Origin: JAGNZR01 sp051656905 | GTDB lineage: Bacteria; Fusobacteriota; Fusobacteriia; Fusobacteriales; Fusobacteriaceae | Assembly (NCBI GenBank): GCA_051656905.1 | Contig: JBOFJQ010000018.1 | Span: forward strand, 1 to 64,000 | Reading direction: 5' to 3' | DNA length: 64,000 nt | Shown here: piece after piece, positions 45,056 to 52,669 of the stretch | Layout of the letters: each line of letters begins with the position of its first letter | Position numbering within the stretch: position 1 is the stretch's first letter | Notes under the pieces: generated by a model | Database searches by the model: none | What the model was told of the DNA's origin: nothing | Seen by the model: the letters and a program-made list of their open reading frames with translations, nothing else | Made by a program: the position numbers and the translations under genes

Positions 45056-45295
45056 TAAAAAAAACCTCCATGTTTTTCGTGTATTATATTTTACAAGAAA
45101 ATATATTTAAAACTATAAATATTTGTTTCCATATAATACAATTTTTCGAATAAAGTGTCAATCTATCTATTGTTAATATTACCAAGAATTTCTATATAAT
45201 TTTTTTATGAATATACATCATTTTTCTATTCCAACTACTGCAAATATACTATCTTTCAAAATATTATTTACATAAAAAATAAAAAATGTTATATT

Positions 45296-45323
45296 ATATT
45301 ATCAGATGAGCATTTGGTAATAT
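45296..45323 (+). promoter_or_regulatory. Imperfect palindrome before arsR, probable ArsR operator
   Basis: ATATTATCAGAT (45296-45307) and ATTTGGTAATAT (45312-45323) are inverted copies with two mismatches. They lie right before the ribosome site of arsR, where ArsR-type repressors bind. Confidence 0.6.
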
Positions 45324-45338
45324 GAGGAGGTGATATCT

Positions 45339-45680
45339 TTGAAACTTGTAGGCGTATTAAAATCTCTTAGTGATCTTAATAGATTAAGGATTTTAAATAT
45401 CTTATTTATTTATGGAAAATCATGTAATTGTGATTTAGAAGCAGCTCTTGAATTAAACCAATCAAACGCTTCTAGACATATTCTAAAATTAAAAAATGAA
45501 AAAATTATTATTTGTGAAAAAAAAGCAAAATGGAGTTATTATTCTATAAATTCAAAAATATTTGATGATTTTCCTTTTATTTTAAATATTTTAAATTCTT
45601 TAGAAGATGAAGTTTTTAAAAATGACAAAATAAAATTTGAAAAATTAAAAATGGATAAAGAAAGATGTTCTATTTTATAA
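45339..45680 (+). CDS. arsR: ArsR-family metalloregulator
   Basis: The 113-residue protein starts at TTG 45339, eight bases after AGGAGG; a GTG at 45330 lies inside that ribosome site and is unlikely. It has a winged helix with the arsenic-binding motif SCNCDL (the classical form is ELCVCDL) at the recognition-helix edge and a further Cys near the end (ERCSIL). It represses its own operon (arsR-acr3-arsC) and lets go when As(III) or Sb(III) binds the cysteines. The operator is probably the palindrome at 45296-45323. Confidence 0.9.
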   Translation: MKLVGVLKSLSDLNRLRILNILFIYGKSCNCDLEAALELNQSNASRHILKLKNEKIIICEKKAKWSYYSINSKIFDDFPFILNILNSLEDEVFKNDKIKFEKLKMDKERCSIL

Positions 45681-45705
45681 ATTTAGTTAAAAAAAGGAGG
45701 ATATA

Positions 45706-46728
45706 ATGAATTTTTTTGAAAAGTATTTATCGATTTGGGTAGCGTTATGTATAGTTATTGGTGTATCTATTGGAATCTACATCCCATCAATCCCAGAAAC
45801 TTTAGCTATTTATGAATATGCAAAGGTTTCTATTCCAGTTGCTATTTTAATATGGTTAATGATCTATCCTATGATGTTAAAAATAGATTTTTTATCTATT
45901 GTAAATGCAACTAGAAATATAAAAGGACTCACTGTTACTTGTGTTACTAACTGGTTAATAAAACCATTTACAATGTATTTTATATCTATATTATTTTTTA
46001 AGTATATTTTTAAGTCTTTAATTCCTTTAGATCTTGCTAATGAATATATAGCTGGAGCTGTTCTTTTAGGAGCTGCCCCTTGTACTGCTATGGTATTTGT
46101 ATGGAGCCAACTTACAGAAGGGAATCCCGCATACACTCTTATTCAAGTAGCAATAAACGATTTAATTCTTCTTGTTGGATTCGTCCCAATTGTTGCTTTA
46201 TTACTTGGAATAAATGACATAATAGTTCCTTATAACACTCTTATTCTTTCTGTCCTATTATTTGTTGTTGTTCCTCTTCTTTTGGGAATAATTTCAAGAC
46301 ATTATGTAATTAAAAATAAGGGTATTAGTTATTTTAATAATATATTTATTAAAAAATTTGATAAAATTACAATTAGTGGACTTCTTCTTACTTTAATCAT
46401 AATTTTTTCTTTTCAAGGAAAAAAGATTATAGAGAATCCACTAGATATTTTCCTTATAGCTATCCCTCTTACAATACAGACATTCTTTATATTTTTCTTC
46501 GCATATGGATGGGCTAAAGTATGGAAATTTCCTCATGAAATAGCATCTCCTGCAGGGATGATAGGAGCAAGTAATTTCTTTGAACTTGCTGTAGCTGTAG
46601 CAATATCATTATTTGGATTAAACTCAGGAGCAACACTGGCAACAGTTGTAGGTGTACTTGTAGAAGTTCCAGTTATGCTGATATTAGTATCTATATCTAA
46701 TAAAACAAAAAAATATTTTATCAATTAA
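45706..46728 (+). CDS. acr3: ACR3-family arsenite efflux carrier
   Basis: This 340-residue carrier has ten predicted helices. The family segment GAAPCTAMVFVWSQLTEGNPAY near residue 125 holds the conserved cysteine needed for arsenite transport, and GASNFFELAVAVAISLFG near 285 is the second hallmark. It expels As(OH)3 using the membrane potential. The gene follows arsR by 25 bases and precedes the arsenate reductase, forming a standard three-gene detoxification operon. Confidence 0.95.
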   Translation: MNFFEKYLSIWVALCIVIGVSIGIYIPSIPETLAIYEYAKVSIPVAILIWLMIYPMMLKIDFLSIVNATRNIKGLTVTCVTNWLIKPFTMYFISILFFKYIFKSLIPLDLANEYIAGAVLLGAAPCTAMVFVWSQLTEGNPAYTLIQVAINDLILLVGFVPIVALLLGINDIIVPYNTLILSVLLFVVVPLLLGIISRHYVIKNKGISYFNNIFIKKFDKITISGLLLTLIIIFSFQGKKIIENPLDIFLIAIPLTIQTFFIFFFAYGWAKVWKFPHEIASPAGMIGASNFFELAVAVAISLFGLNSGATLATVVGVLVEVPVMLILVSISNKTKKYFIN

Positions 46729-46746
46729 AAAGAGGTGGAATAATTA

Positions 46747-47130
46747 ATGAAGACAGTAGCTTTTGTGTGCAAAGGAAATTCTTTTAAAAGTATAATTTGT
46801 GAAAGATTTTTAAAAGAATTAACTAACAACTTTATTATTGTAAGTGCTGGAACAAACCCTGCTCGTGAAGTTAATATAGACGGGGCTAAAATAATGAAAG
46901 AAAAAGGTCTTTCTCTATCAGGGTATAAGCCCCATTCATTAGAAGACTTACCTGAAGAAATAGATTATTTAGTTACTATGGGATGTGAAACTGAGTGCCC
47001 TTTTGTTCCAGCAAAGGAAATAATAAATTTTAATATGGACGCGTATCCTAGTAATACTTTTGAAGAAAAAGAAATCGTAGTTAATATGCTTGAAGAAAAA
47101 GTTAAGCAGTTTTTTGAAAGTATTTCTTAG
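46747..47130 (+). CDS. arsC: Arsenate reductase, low-molecular-weight phosphatase type
   Basis: This 127-residue protein has the phosphatase fold. The P-loop is C8-KGNSF-K14 (VCKGNSFKS); the usual form is Cys-x5-Arg, so lysine replaces the catalytic arginine. Two more cysteines, C80 and C84 (MGCETECP), are the candidates for the disulfide relay that reduces arsenate to arsenite; their spacing (C-x3-C) is shorter than in the Staphylococcus enzyme. The gene is third in the ars operon and hands its product to ACR3. The lysine may lower activity or may be a lineage variant. Confidence 0.88.
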   Translation: MKTVAFVCKGNSFKSIICERFLKELTNNFIIVSAGTNPAREVNIDGAKIMKEKGLSLSGYKPHSLEDLPEEIDYLVTMGCETECPFVPAKEIINFNMDAYPSNTFEEKEIVVNMLEEKVKQFFESIS

Positions 47131-47478
47131 TTTAAATAAAAAAGGGGATTTTATGACTTAGTTCACTATAAAACCCATTACTCCTATTTATGTATTTTTT
47201 TTTAACTGCTTTAATAATTTTTCTTTTTTTACATTAAAATGTGCTAATACTTTTAAAAAAAACTAGCACATTTGTTTTTTCAACTCCTAATTCCTCTAAA
47301 ATTAAAAAATAAAATATGGTTGACTTTTTACATAAATTATTATATCCTAATTGTAACAACTTATATCGAAAAGCTTTTGAAGCTTTTCAGTGAAAAACCA
47401 CTTTTGGAAACGAAAGGGGTTTTTCTTTTTTTGTTGATTTAATTTTAATAAAAATTTTAAAATATAAAGGAGAGGGTT
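47131..47478. promoter_or_regulatory. Leader region of the MATE gene with tandem hairpins
   Basis: A terminator-like hairpin (AAATGTGCTA 47237-47246 with TAGCACATTT 47264-47273) probably ends the ars operon. A possible -35 TTGACT lies at about 47322. The segment of about 47365-47432 then contains a GAAAAGCTTTT/AAGCTTTTC hairpin and, right after it, GAAAAACCACTTT pairing with AAAGGGGTTTTTC followed by seven T: the shape of a leader with a terminator. No known riboswitch motif is recognised. Confidence 0.5.
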
Positions 47479-48876
47479 ATGAAGTTTAATTTTTTAAAAA
47501 AGTATGCAGAGGATAAAGGTTTCTATAAAACTTTATTTGCAATTACAATACCTATTGTATTACAAAATCTTGTTGCTACAGCTATTAATTTACTTGATAC
47601 GTTGATGATTGGAAATGTTGGTGAAAAAGAGTTAGCCGCCGTAGGAATAGCTAACCAATTTTATTTTTTATTCAATTTAACTATATTTGGGGTTGCTTCA
47701 GGTTGTGGGGTTTTTATCGCTCAGCTTTGGGGGACAAAAGATGTTAAAAATATTAAAAGTACTCTTGGTTTTGGATTAATTTCAGGAATTTTAATAACTT
47801 TGGTATTTTCTACAGTCGCTATATTTTTTCCAAAATCTATTATGCAAATTTTTTCTAAAGACCTTAGGGTTATAGAAATAGGAGAAGAGTATTTAATAAT
47901 TGTTGCTGTCAGTTATATTTTTACAGCAATTAGCTTTAGTTATTCCGCTGCACTGAGAAGTGTTAGAAATACCTCTCTCCCTATGTGGGCAAGTTTAGGG
48001 GCCCTTTTCATAAACGGAATCTTAAACTATATCTTAATTTTTGGTAAATTTGGATTTGCTCCTCTAGGAGTTAAGGGAGCTGCTATAGCAACCCTAATTG
48101 CCAGAGCTGCTGAAGTTCTTATAATTCTTGGAATAATTTATAGCAGAGATCATGTTTTAAAAGCTGGCATAAAAGAATTGTGTAATTCATCTAAAGCAAT
48201 GATAAAAACTATCATAGATATATCTACTCCAGTTATTCTTAATGATATTTGTTTTGGATTAGTTACGGTAACTTATTCTGCAATCTATGGAAGAATAAGT
48301 ACTGAAGCTATAGCAGCAGTCCAAATTGCTACTACTGTATTTAGCTTATTTACAGTTATAATTTTTGGATTAGCTAATGCAGCCGTTGTTGTTGTTGGGA
48401 ATGAAATTGGTGCTGGAAATACTGATAAAGGGATTAACTATGCGAATAGAATAACTAGTTTATCTATACTAGTAGGATTATTTTTAGCTCTATCTTTAGC
48501 AGCCCTTGCTACTGTTATTCCTGGATTATTTAATGTTTCTGAAATTGTTAAAAAAGATGTGTTCTATATTCTAATTATTTATTCTTTAATGATGATTCCT
48601 AGAGTTTATACTTTTGTTGTAATAGTTGGAGTGTTCAGAGGTGGAGGAGAATGTGTATATGGTGGAGTAGTTCAAGCAGGAACTTCATGGTTAATTGGTA
48701 TTCCACTGGCTTATTTTACAGCTCATGTGCTACATCTACCTATAACATTAGTAGTAATGTGTTGTTTTGTGGAAGAGATTGTAAGAGCAGGAATTTTGTA
48801 TAGAAGATATAAGTCATACAAATGGATTTGTATTAGGACGGGCTTTAATCAGACTGAAGGTCAACTGGCAACATAA
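47479..48876 (+). CDS. MATE-family efflux transporter
   Basis: This 465-residue carrier has twelve predicted helices in two similar halves. It shows MATE features: LLDTLMIGNVGEKELAAVGIANQFYFL near residue 40 and NAAVVVVGNEIGAGNTDKGINYA near 305. It exchanges cationic organic compounds for sodium or protons. It starts after AAGGAGAGGG, behind a long leader with a terminator-like hairpin that may act as an attenuator. A weak terminator follows at 48881-48904. Confidence 0.93.
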   Translation: MKFNFLKKYAEDKGFYKTLFAITIPIVLQNLVATAINLLDTLMIGNVGEKELAAVGIANQFYFLFNLTIFGVASGCGVFIAQLWGTKDVKNIKSTLGFGLISGILITLVFSTVAIFFPKSIMQIFSKDLRVIEIGEEYLIIVAVSYIFTAISFSYSAALRSVRNTSLPMWASLGALFINGILNYILIFGKFGFAPLGVKGAAIATLIARAAEVLIILGIIYSRDHVLKAGIKELCNSSKAMIKTIIDISTPVILNDICFGLVTVTYSAIYGRISTEAIAAVQIATTVFSLFTVIIFGLANAAVVVVGNEIGAGNTDKGINYANRITSLSILVGLFLALSLAALATVIPGLFNVSEIVKKDVFYILIIYSLMMIPRVYTFVVIVGVFRGGGECVYGGVVQAGTSWLIGIPLAYFTAHVLHLPITLVVMCCFVEEIVRAGILYRRYKSYKWICIRTGFNQTEGQLAT

Positions 48877-48880
48877 AAAG

Positions 48881-48904
48881 AGAAGGGAGAGGTCTATCCC
48901 TTCT
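48881..48904 (+). terminator. Hairpin after the MATE gene
   Basis: AGAAGGGA (48881-48888) and TCCCTTCT (48897-48904) form a short stem; the T tail is poor, so termination may be partial. Confidence 0.55.
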
Positions 48905-49031
48905 TATAGGAGAGTGTGAAATTTTCTCTGTAAATTGACTTTCTACGGTATTTTATTTAGTAAAAATCTATTGATTTTACTTGAATAAATAATAAACTAG
49001 ACTTAGGTATAAGTCGAATAATTTTTTACAA

Positions 49032-49105
49032 GGATCTGTCCAAAAGTTTGTGTAAAATTAAATTACATTTAACTTGGAGATTTACATAAACTTTTGGGCA
49101 GACCC
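49032..49105. mobile_element. 74-bp MITE-like element
   Basis: Two 25-base inverted repeats (49032-49056 and 49081-49105) match at 22 of 25 positions and enclose only 24 bases. The ends (GGATCTGTCCAAAAG and the inverse of CTTTTGGGCAGACCC) look like transposon ends of the IS256-related type. CAAGG occurs at both outer borders. No transposase gene is present, so the unit would be moved in trans or is a dead remnant. Confidence 0.7.
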
Positions 49106-49200
49106 AAGGTACGCCCTTGTTATTTTTTATCTTAGCTTAGTTGTGTGTGTAAAAGTGTGCAATCTCCCTTAAGAACTTATATAAAAAAAATTCTTTTATA
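49106..49200. other. Non-coding stretch with repeats shared across the integration junction
   Basis: GTGTGTGTA (49143-49151) and AGTGTGCAA (49154-49162) occur here; the same two 9-mers are found in the opposite order at 49351-49369, on the other side of the tRNA-like fragment. They may be integrase arm-type sites. No gene is seen. Confidence 0.45.
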
Positions 49201-49234
49201 AATTAAAAACCCCTAAAAATAGGGGTTTTTAATT
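49201..49234 (-). terminator. Terminator downstream of the tRNA-like fragment
   Basis: AATTAAAAACCCCTA (49201-49215) and its exact complement (49220-49234) with an AAAA loop. It lies 36 bases after the 3' end of the tmRNA-like fragment, where the terminator of an intact gene would be. Confidence 0.85.
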
Positions 49235-49269
49235 ATCTATAACAACTTATAAAACTTTTTAAAATTAGT

Positions 49270-49312
49270 TGGTGGAAGTGGCGGGAATTGTAACCCATAC
49301 CCCTAAAATCCC
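49270..49312 (-). other. Attachment site: 3' end of a tRNA-like gene, probably tmRNA (ssrA)
   Basis: Read leftwards from 49312, the sequence ends ATGGGTTACAATTCCCGCC followed by ACTTCCACCA. This is a T arm, acceptor strand and CCA end, with one extra A in the T loop. The order GGG-loop-CCCGCC before CCACCA is like the 3' end of ssrA, a common integration target. No 5' half is present, so this is the duplicated end left by integration. The integrase gene lies about 1.1 kb away. The complete gene should be at the other end of the element, outside the window. Confidence 0.6.
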
Positions 49313-49436
49313 TTTACTTATTTAATTTTTAGGTCTTATAAAATGACTATAGTGTGCAACGTGTGTGTATCCAATGTTTTATACTTTCTCAATAATAGTT
49401 ACTAAGACAAATAACTCTGTCATTCTAATTAATAAA

Positions 49437-50006
49437 TTACTTTTTTAAAATTAGAGTTTTATTTAATTCTGTACTAGAAGAGAGCCAAACACTTAAAATC
49501 TCAGTCATCTCTTCTTTATATTTTTCATCAAAAAATTCTAAATAGCTTTCTGCAATTTCTTTTAAGAGAGCCTTTAATTTTTTAACTTCAATTTCAATTC
49601 TTATATTTTTTATATTATTGTCTTTCTCTTTTCCTATTTGGGTATCTATATTTAAATTTAATATTTCGTTACTAGCATTACTTTCAAACTCAAGTCTTTC
49701 TTTCCTACAATCATTTCTATGAGCCAATGCATTTCTTATTGCTGATAAATACTCTTGTAAATTTTCTATACTATTTTTTCCACCAATAACACGTTTTACA
49801 GTTTCATTCATTAGCGGATACCTATCGTTAAATAGTTTTGATTGAAATTTAAAATACCATTTACCTGTTGGCTGAATTAAAATTCCTAGCAATAAATTTA
49901 TTAATAACGTTACCGAATAATCATCTTTTTTATCATTTATTTCTTCATACTGTTTATAAATTTTAAAACTTCTTATTATAAAAGTTTCTAAATCCACTTG
50001 CATCAT
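49437..50006 (-). CDS. HEPN-domain protein, possible RNase
   Basis: The protein has 189 residues. It contains R91-NALA-H96 (IRNALAHRND), the R-x4-H motif that forms the RNase site of HEPN domains, in a mostly helical protein. Such HEPN proteins act in abortive infection and toxin-antitoxin systems by cutting RNA. No MNT nucleotidyltransferase or other antitoxin is adjacent. The gene lies between the attachment site and the integrase, the usual cargo position of integrative elements. Its start has a weak ribosome site (GAGTATC region), and 47-residue and integrase genes lie upstream on the same strand. Confidence 0.6.
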   Translation of the reverse strand: MMQVDLETFIIRSFKIYKQYEEINDKKDDYSVTLLINLLLGILIQPTGKWYFKFQSKLFNDRYPLMNETVKRVIGGKNSIENLQEYLSAIRNALAHRNDCRKERLEFESNASNEILNLNIDTQIGKEKDNNIKNIRIEIEVKKLKALLKEIAESYLEFFDEKYKEEMTEILSVWLSSSTELNKTLILKK

Positions 50007-50070
50007 AGATACTCACTTCCTCACGATAATTTATATTTACTTTATACTATAGTTTTTTTTAAGAATAAGT

Positions 50071-50214
50071 TTATTTAAAAAAGTATATTTCATACACAAT
50101 AATATTATTTTTTATTATATAATTTTCTTTACCTCTTTTAACTTCATCCTGATTAAGAGATCTTCTGAGATTTAATTCATTTTTCAATTTATATATTTTA
50201 ACTATCTTACTCAT
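50071..50214 (-). CDS. Small 47-residue protein, unknown
   Basis: ATG at 50214 has GGAGGT eight bases upstream; the frame runs 48 codons to TAA at 50071. The peptide is basic at first (MSKIVKIYKLKNELNLRRS) and then hydrophobic and tyrosine-rich (IIVYEIYFF). It sits between the integrase and the HEPN gene on the same strand. A role as control protein or antitoxin of the HEPN gene is conceivable but not shown; it could also be a chance frame. Confidence 0.5.
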   Translation of the reverse strand: MSKIVKIYKLKNELNLRRSLNQDEVKRGKENYIIKNNIIVYEIYFFK

Positions 50215-50329
50215 TCTAAAATACCTCCATTTTTTTATTATCTATCTAATTATATTATTTAATTCCTTTAAAAACAATCTTTAAGTTTTACTTCTTTTAT
50301 ACCACTCGTTTATATTTATACAAAATAAA

Positions 50330-50371
50330 AATGAGAACCTCAATTTATTTTGTATAAATTGAATTCTCATT
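50330..50371 (-). terminator. Terminator of the integrase gene
   Basis: AATGAGAA with TTCTCATT and an inner AATTTAT/ATAAATT stem; read leftwards it is followed by TTTTATTTTG. It begins right after the integrase stop codon. Confidence 0.78.
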
Positions 50372-50372
50372 C

Positions 50373-51509
50373 TTATTTAAAAAGATTATTAAGTTTTTCT
50401 ATAGCCTCTACTTTTTTATCTGTCATAACATGAGTATAGATATCCATTGTAGTTGCTATCTCAGAATGCCCTAGAAGTACCTGTACTGTCTTAACAGGTA
50501 CATCTAACTCAAACATTCTAGTTGCGTATGTATGCCTTACAGAGTGAAAAGATCTTTCTCTTATATTTAAATCTCTGCACAATTTATTCAATCGTCTTGT
50601 AGGACGTTTTCTCTCTATCGGTTCTCCATTTTTTCCACAAAAGATAAGTTGATTTTTCTTATCCATTTCAGAAAATAGTTTCATTATATTTTTAGTCAAT
50701 GGAATCTCTCTTTTACTCTTTTCTGTTTTCAAATCTTTAAAAACATAACTTAATTTTTTTACACCCACATCTATTACATCTATATTCTTTTGATATTGAC
50801 GACTTATTTTTAAAATCCCATCTTCAATATCACTCCACTGTAAAGCAAGGATTTCTCCTAACCTTAAACCAGTAAAGAATCCAGTTAATACAACTTTATC
50901 AATAACATCATTTCCTAGTCTATCTATTATTAATTTCTGCTCATCTTTGGAAAAAACCTTATATTTTTCATCTTGATTCCCTTTAGGAAGAGTAACTGCT
51001 ATAATGGGATTTCTTAATATTATATTTTGAATAATTGCAAATTGTAAACATGCCTTTATCTTTACATATACCTTTTTTATACAGTTAACTGATATACCTT
51101 CACTATTTAAAAGGATATTAAAATATTTTTGTAGAGAATTTGGAGTTATATCTTTCAATTTAAGTTGTGCAATCTCATAAGACTGTATCTTGGTTCTATA
51201 ACATACTTCATACTCTGCAAAGGTGTTTGAAGATATTTCATTCCTTTTAAAATCAAATATCCACTCTTTAAAAAATTGTCCAAAAGTTATGTTATCTTCT
51301 GAAGTAAAAATATTACTTTTAACTTCATAAAGAGCCTTTTGCATTTTTTCAATTACTTCACTTTTTTTATAACCTGAAAAAGTTTTTCGAATAGGATTTC
51401 CATCTGAATTTTTTCCTATAACTACGGAAGCCCTGTAATAAGGCTTCCCTTTCCTTTCTACTTGCCAAACACTTCCCTCTCCATTTGACTTTTTTACTCT
51501 TTTTTTCAT
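50373..51509 (-). CDS. Tyrosine-type integrase, Tn916-like
   Basis: This 378-residue integrase has an N-terminal AP2-like DNA-binding region (GSVWQVERKGKPYYRASVVIG), a SAM-like core-binding domain at about 73-180, and a catalytic domain with R216 (GLRLGEIL), H322-x2-R325 (FHSVRHTYATRMF), H348 (LLGHSEI) and nucleophile Y358 (TTMDIYTHV). All active-site residues are intact. It presumably moves the surrounding element into and out of the tRNA-like site at 49270-49312. Its start overlaps the excisionase gene by four bases (ATGA). Confidence 0.96.
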   Translation of the reverse strand: MKKRVKKSNGEGSVWQVERKGKPYYRASVVIGKNSDGNPIRKTFSGYKKSEVIEKMQKALYEVKSNIFTSEDNITFGQFFKEWIFDFKRNEISSNTFAEYEVCYRTKIQSYEIAQLKLKDITPNSLQKYFNILLNSEGISVNCIKKVYVKIKACLQFAIIQNIILRNPIIAVTLPKGNQDEKYKVFSKDEQKLIIDRLGNDVIDKVVLTGFFTGLRLGEILALQWSDIEDGILKISRQYQKNIDVIDVGVKKLSYVFKDLKTEKSKREIPLTKNIMKLFSEMDKKNQLIFCGKNGEPIERKRPTRRLNKLCRDLNIRERSFHSVRHTYATRMFELDVPVKTVQVLLGHSEIATTMDIYTHVMTDKKVEAIEKLNNLFK

Positions 51510-51703
51510 ATCACTTTCCCTCTCTTTTTAATTAAATATCCCGTCAGTTCAGATTTTATAACAAGTTTTTTTGCTCCTATTTTTACACAAGGAAAATCTG
51601 CCGTTTTTGCTAACTCATATATCTTATTTATTCCTATTCCAATATAGCTTGCAGCCTCTTTTAAAGTTATTAATAATACTTCATCTTTTTTTATCTCTTT
51701 CAT
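51506..51703 (-). CDS. Excisionase-like MerR/HTH_17 DNA-binding protein
   Basis: This 65-residue winged-helix protein has LITLKEAASYIGIGINKIYELAKTADFPCVKIG, the helix-turn-helix of Xis and other HTH_17 proteins. It directs the integrase towards excision by bending DNA at the attachment site. Its stop overlaps the integrase start (ATGA), so the two are translationally coupled. AAGGAGAAG precedes the ATG. Confidence 0.87.
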   Translation of the reverse strand: MKEIKKDEVLLITLKEAASYIGIGINKIYELAKTADFPCVKIGAKKLVIKSELTGYLIKKRGKVI

Positions 51704-51785
51704 TTCTTCTCCTTTTATCTCATGATATTATATTAATCTTCTTACCTTAATAATTTGATATATCTATCTCTATTAAGTATTAAGT

Positions 51786-51941
51786 CTAATCCTCAAATTC
51801 TATCTCAGGATTATTTAATTGCTCCATTTGTTCTTCTGGATCTAGAGTATATCCAGCACTTTCTTCAAAAACACATCTTTTACCCTCCGGATATTCTTTA
51901 AAATTATACTCTATAATTGCTAATTCAATATATTCATCCAT
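51786..51941 (-). CDS. Small acidic 51-residue protein
   Basis: ATG at 51941 has GGAGAGG upstream; the frame ends at TAG 51786. It is rich in Glu and Asp (EYIELAIIEYNFKEYPEG; DPEEQMEQLNNPEIEFED) with one Cys. It lies upstream of the excisionase on the same strand. The acidic composition resembles small regulator or antirestriction-type peptides of mobile elements, but no family is recognised. Confidence 0.6.
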   Translation of the reverse strand: MDEYIELAIIEYNFKEYPEGKRCVFEESAGYTLDPEEQMEQLNNPEIEFED

Positions 51942-52065
51942 TAATAACCTCTCCTTTTCCTTTTAAAGTAAATACAGGTATACCTTAATTTACTATTTTT
52001 GATTCTTTCATTATCAATGTAAAATGACTTTATTTATTGAGCTATTTTACATATTGAAGAGAAGA

Positions 52066-52617
52066 TTAAAGAGATAGCTTTACATTCTTTATCCAGTTAT
52101 AGATTGTAGGTCTACTAACTTTATAAAATAATGAAAGCTTTGTTTTATTAAACTCAAGTTCTTTTACTTTTTCTTTAAAGTCAGAAGGAATAGGAATGAC
52201 TTCCTTTTTATACTTCCCTCTTAACTTAGCTATCTCTATTCCTTCTCTTTGTCTTTGGAGAAGTACTTCTCTCTCAAATTCAGCTATGGCTCCAATAACA
52301 GTAAGCATTAATTTTCCAGTAGGAGTAGTAGTATCTACATTTTCTTTTAAACTTTTAAAAGTAGCTCCCTTAGATGTAATTGTCTCTGTTATTTTCAAGA
52401 GATCTGAAGTATTCCTAGCGAGTCTTGAAAAATCACTAACAATAACAACATCACCTTCTCTTATAAAATCCAACATCTCATTTAAGATAGGTCTAGTGGT
52501 ATTTTTACCACTAGCCTTTTCTATAAATAATTTATCTACTTTATTATCACTTAACTGCTGCTCTTGTCTTGCGGTCTCTTGGTCTACCGTACTAACTCTA
52601 GCGTATCCTATAATCAT
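52066..52617 (-). CDS. Serine recombinase (resolvase/invertase)
   Basis: The protein has 183 residues from the ATG at 52617, which follows AGGAGGT; a longer frame to 52731 lacks a ribosome site and would run into the previous gene. The catalytic domain starts MIIGYARVSTVDQ with nucleophile S9, followed by the family segments LIEKASGKNTTRP, VVIVSDFSRLARN and GAIAEFEREVLLQRQREGI. A C-terminal helix-turn-helix (LSLFYKVSRPTIYNWIKN) binds the site. It probably resolves dimers or inverts a segment of the element; no inverted site was identified. It is the last gene of the leftward zinc-ribbon/BrxL-like operon. Confidence 0.94.
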   Translation of the reverse strand: MIIGYARVSTVDQETARQEQQLSDNKVDKLFIEKASGKNTTRPILNEMLDFIREGDVVIVSDFSRLARNTSDLLKITETITSKGATFKSLKENVDTTTPTGKLMLTVIGAIAEFEREVLLQRQREGIEIAKLRGKYKKEVIPIPSDFKEKVKELEFNKTKLSLFYKVSRPTIYNWIKNVKLSL

Positions 52618-52669
52618 ATTGATACCTCCTGTTACATATTCGATTAAAGAATATATAACTCTTGTAAAG

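Noticed and set aside
49270..49312. A functional tRNA gene
   Set aside because: Only the T arm and acceptor end are present, with an extra base in the T loop and no D or anticodon arm; it is a 3' fragment.
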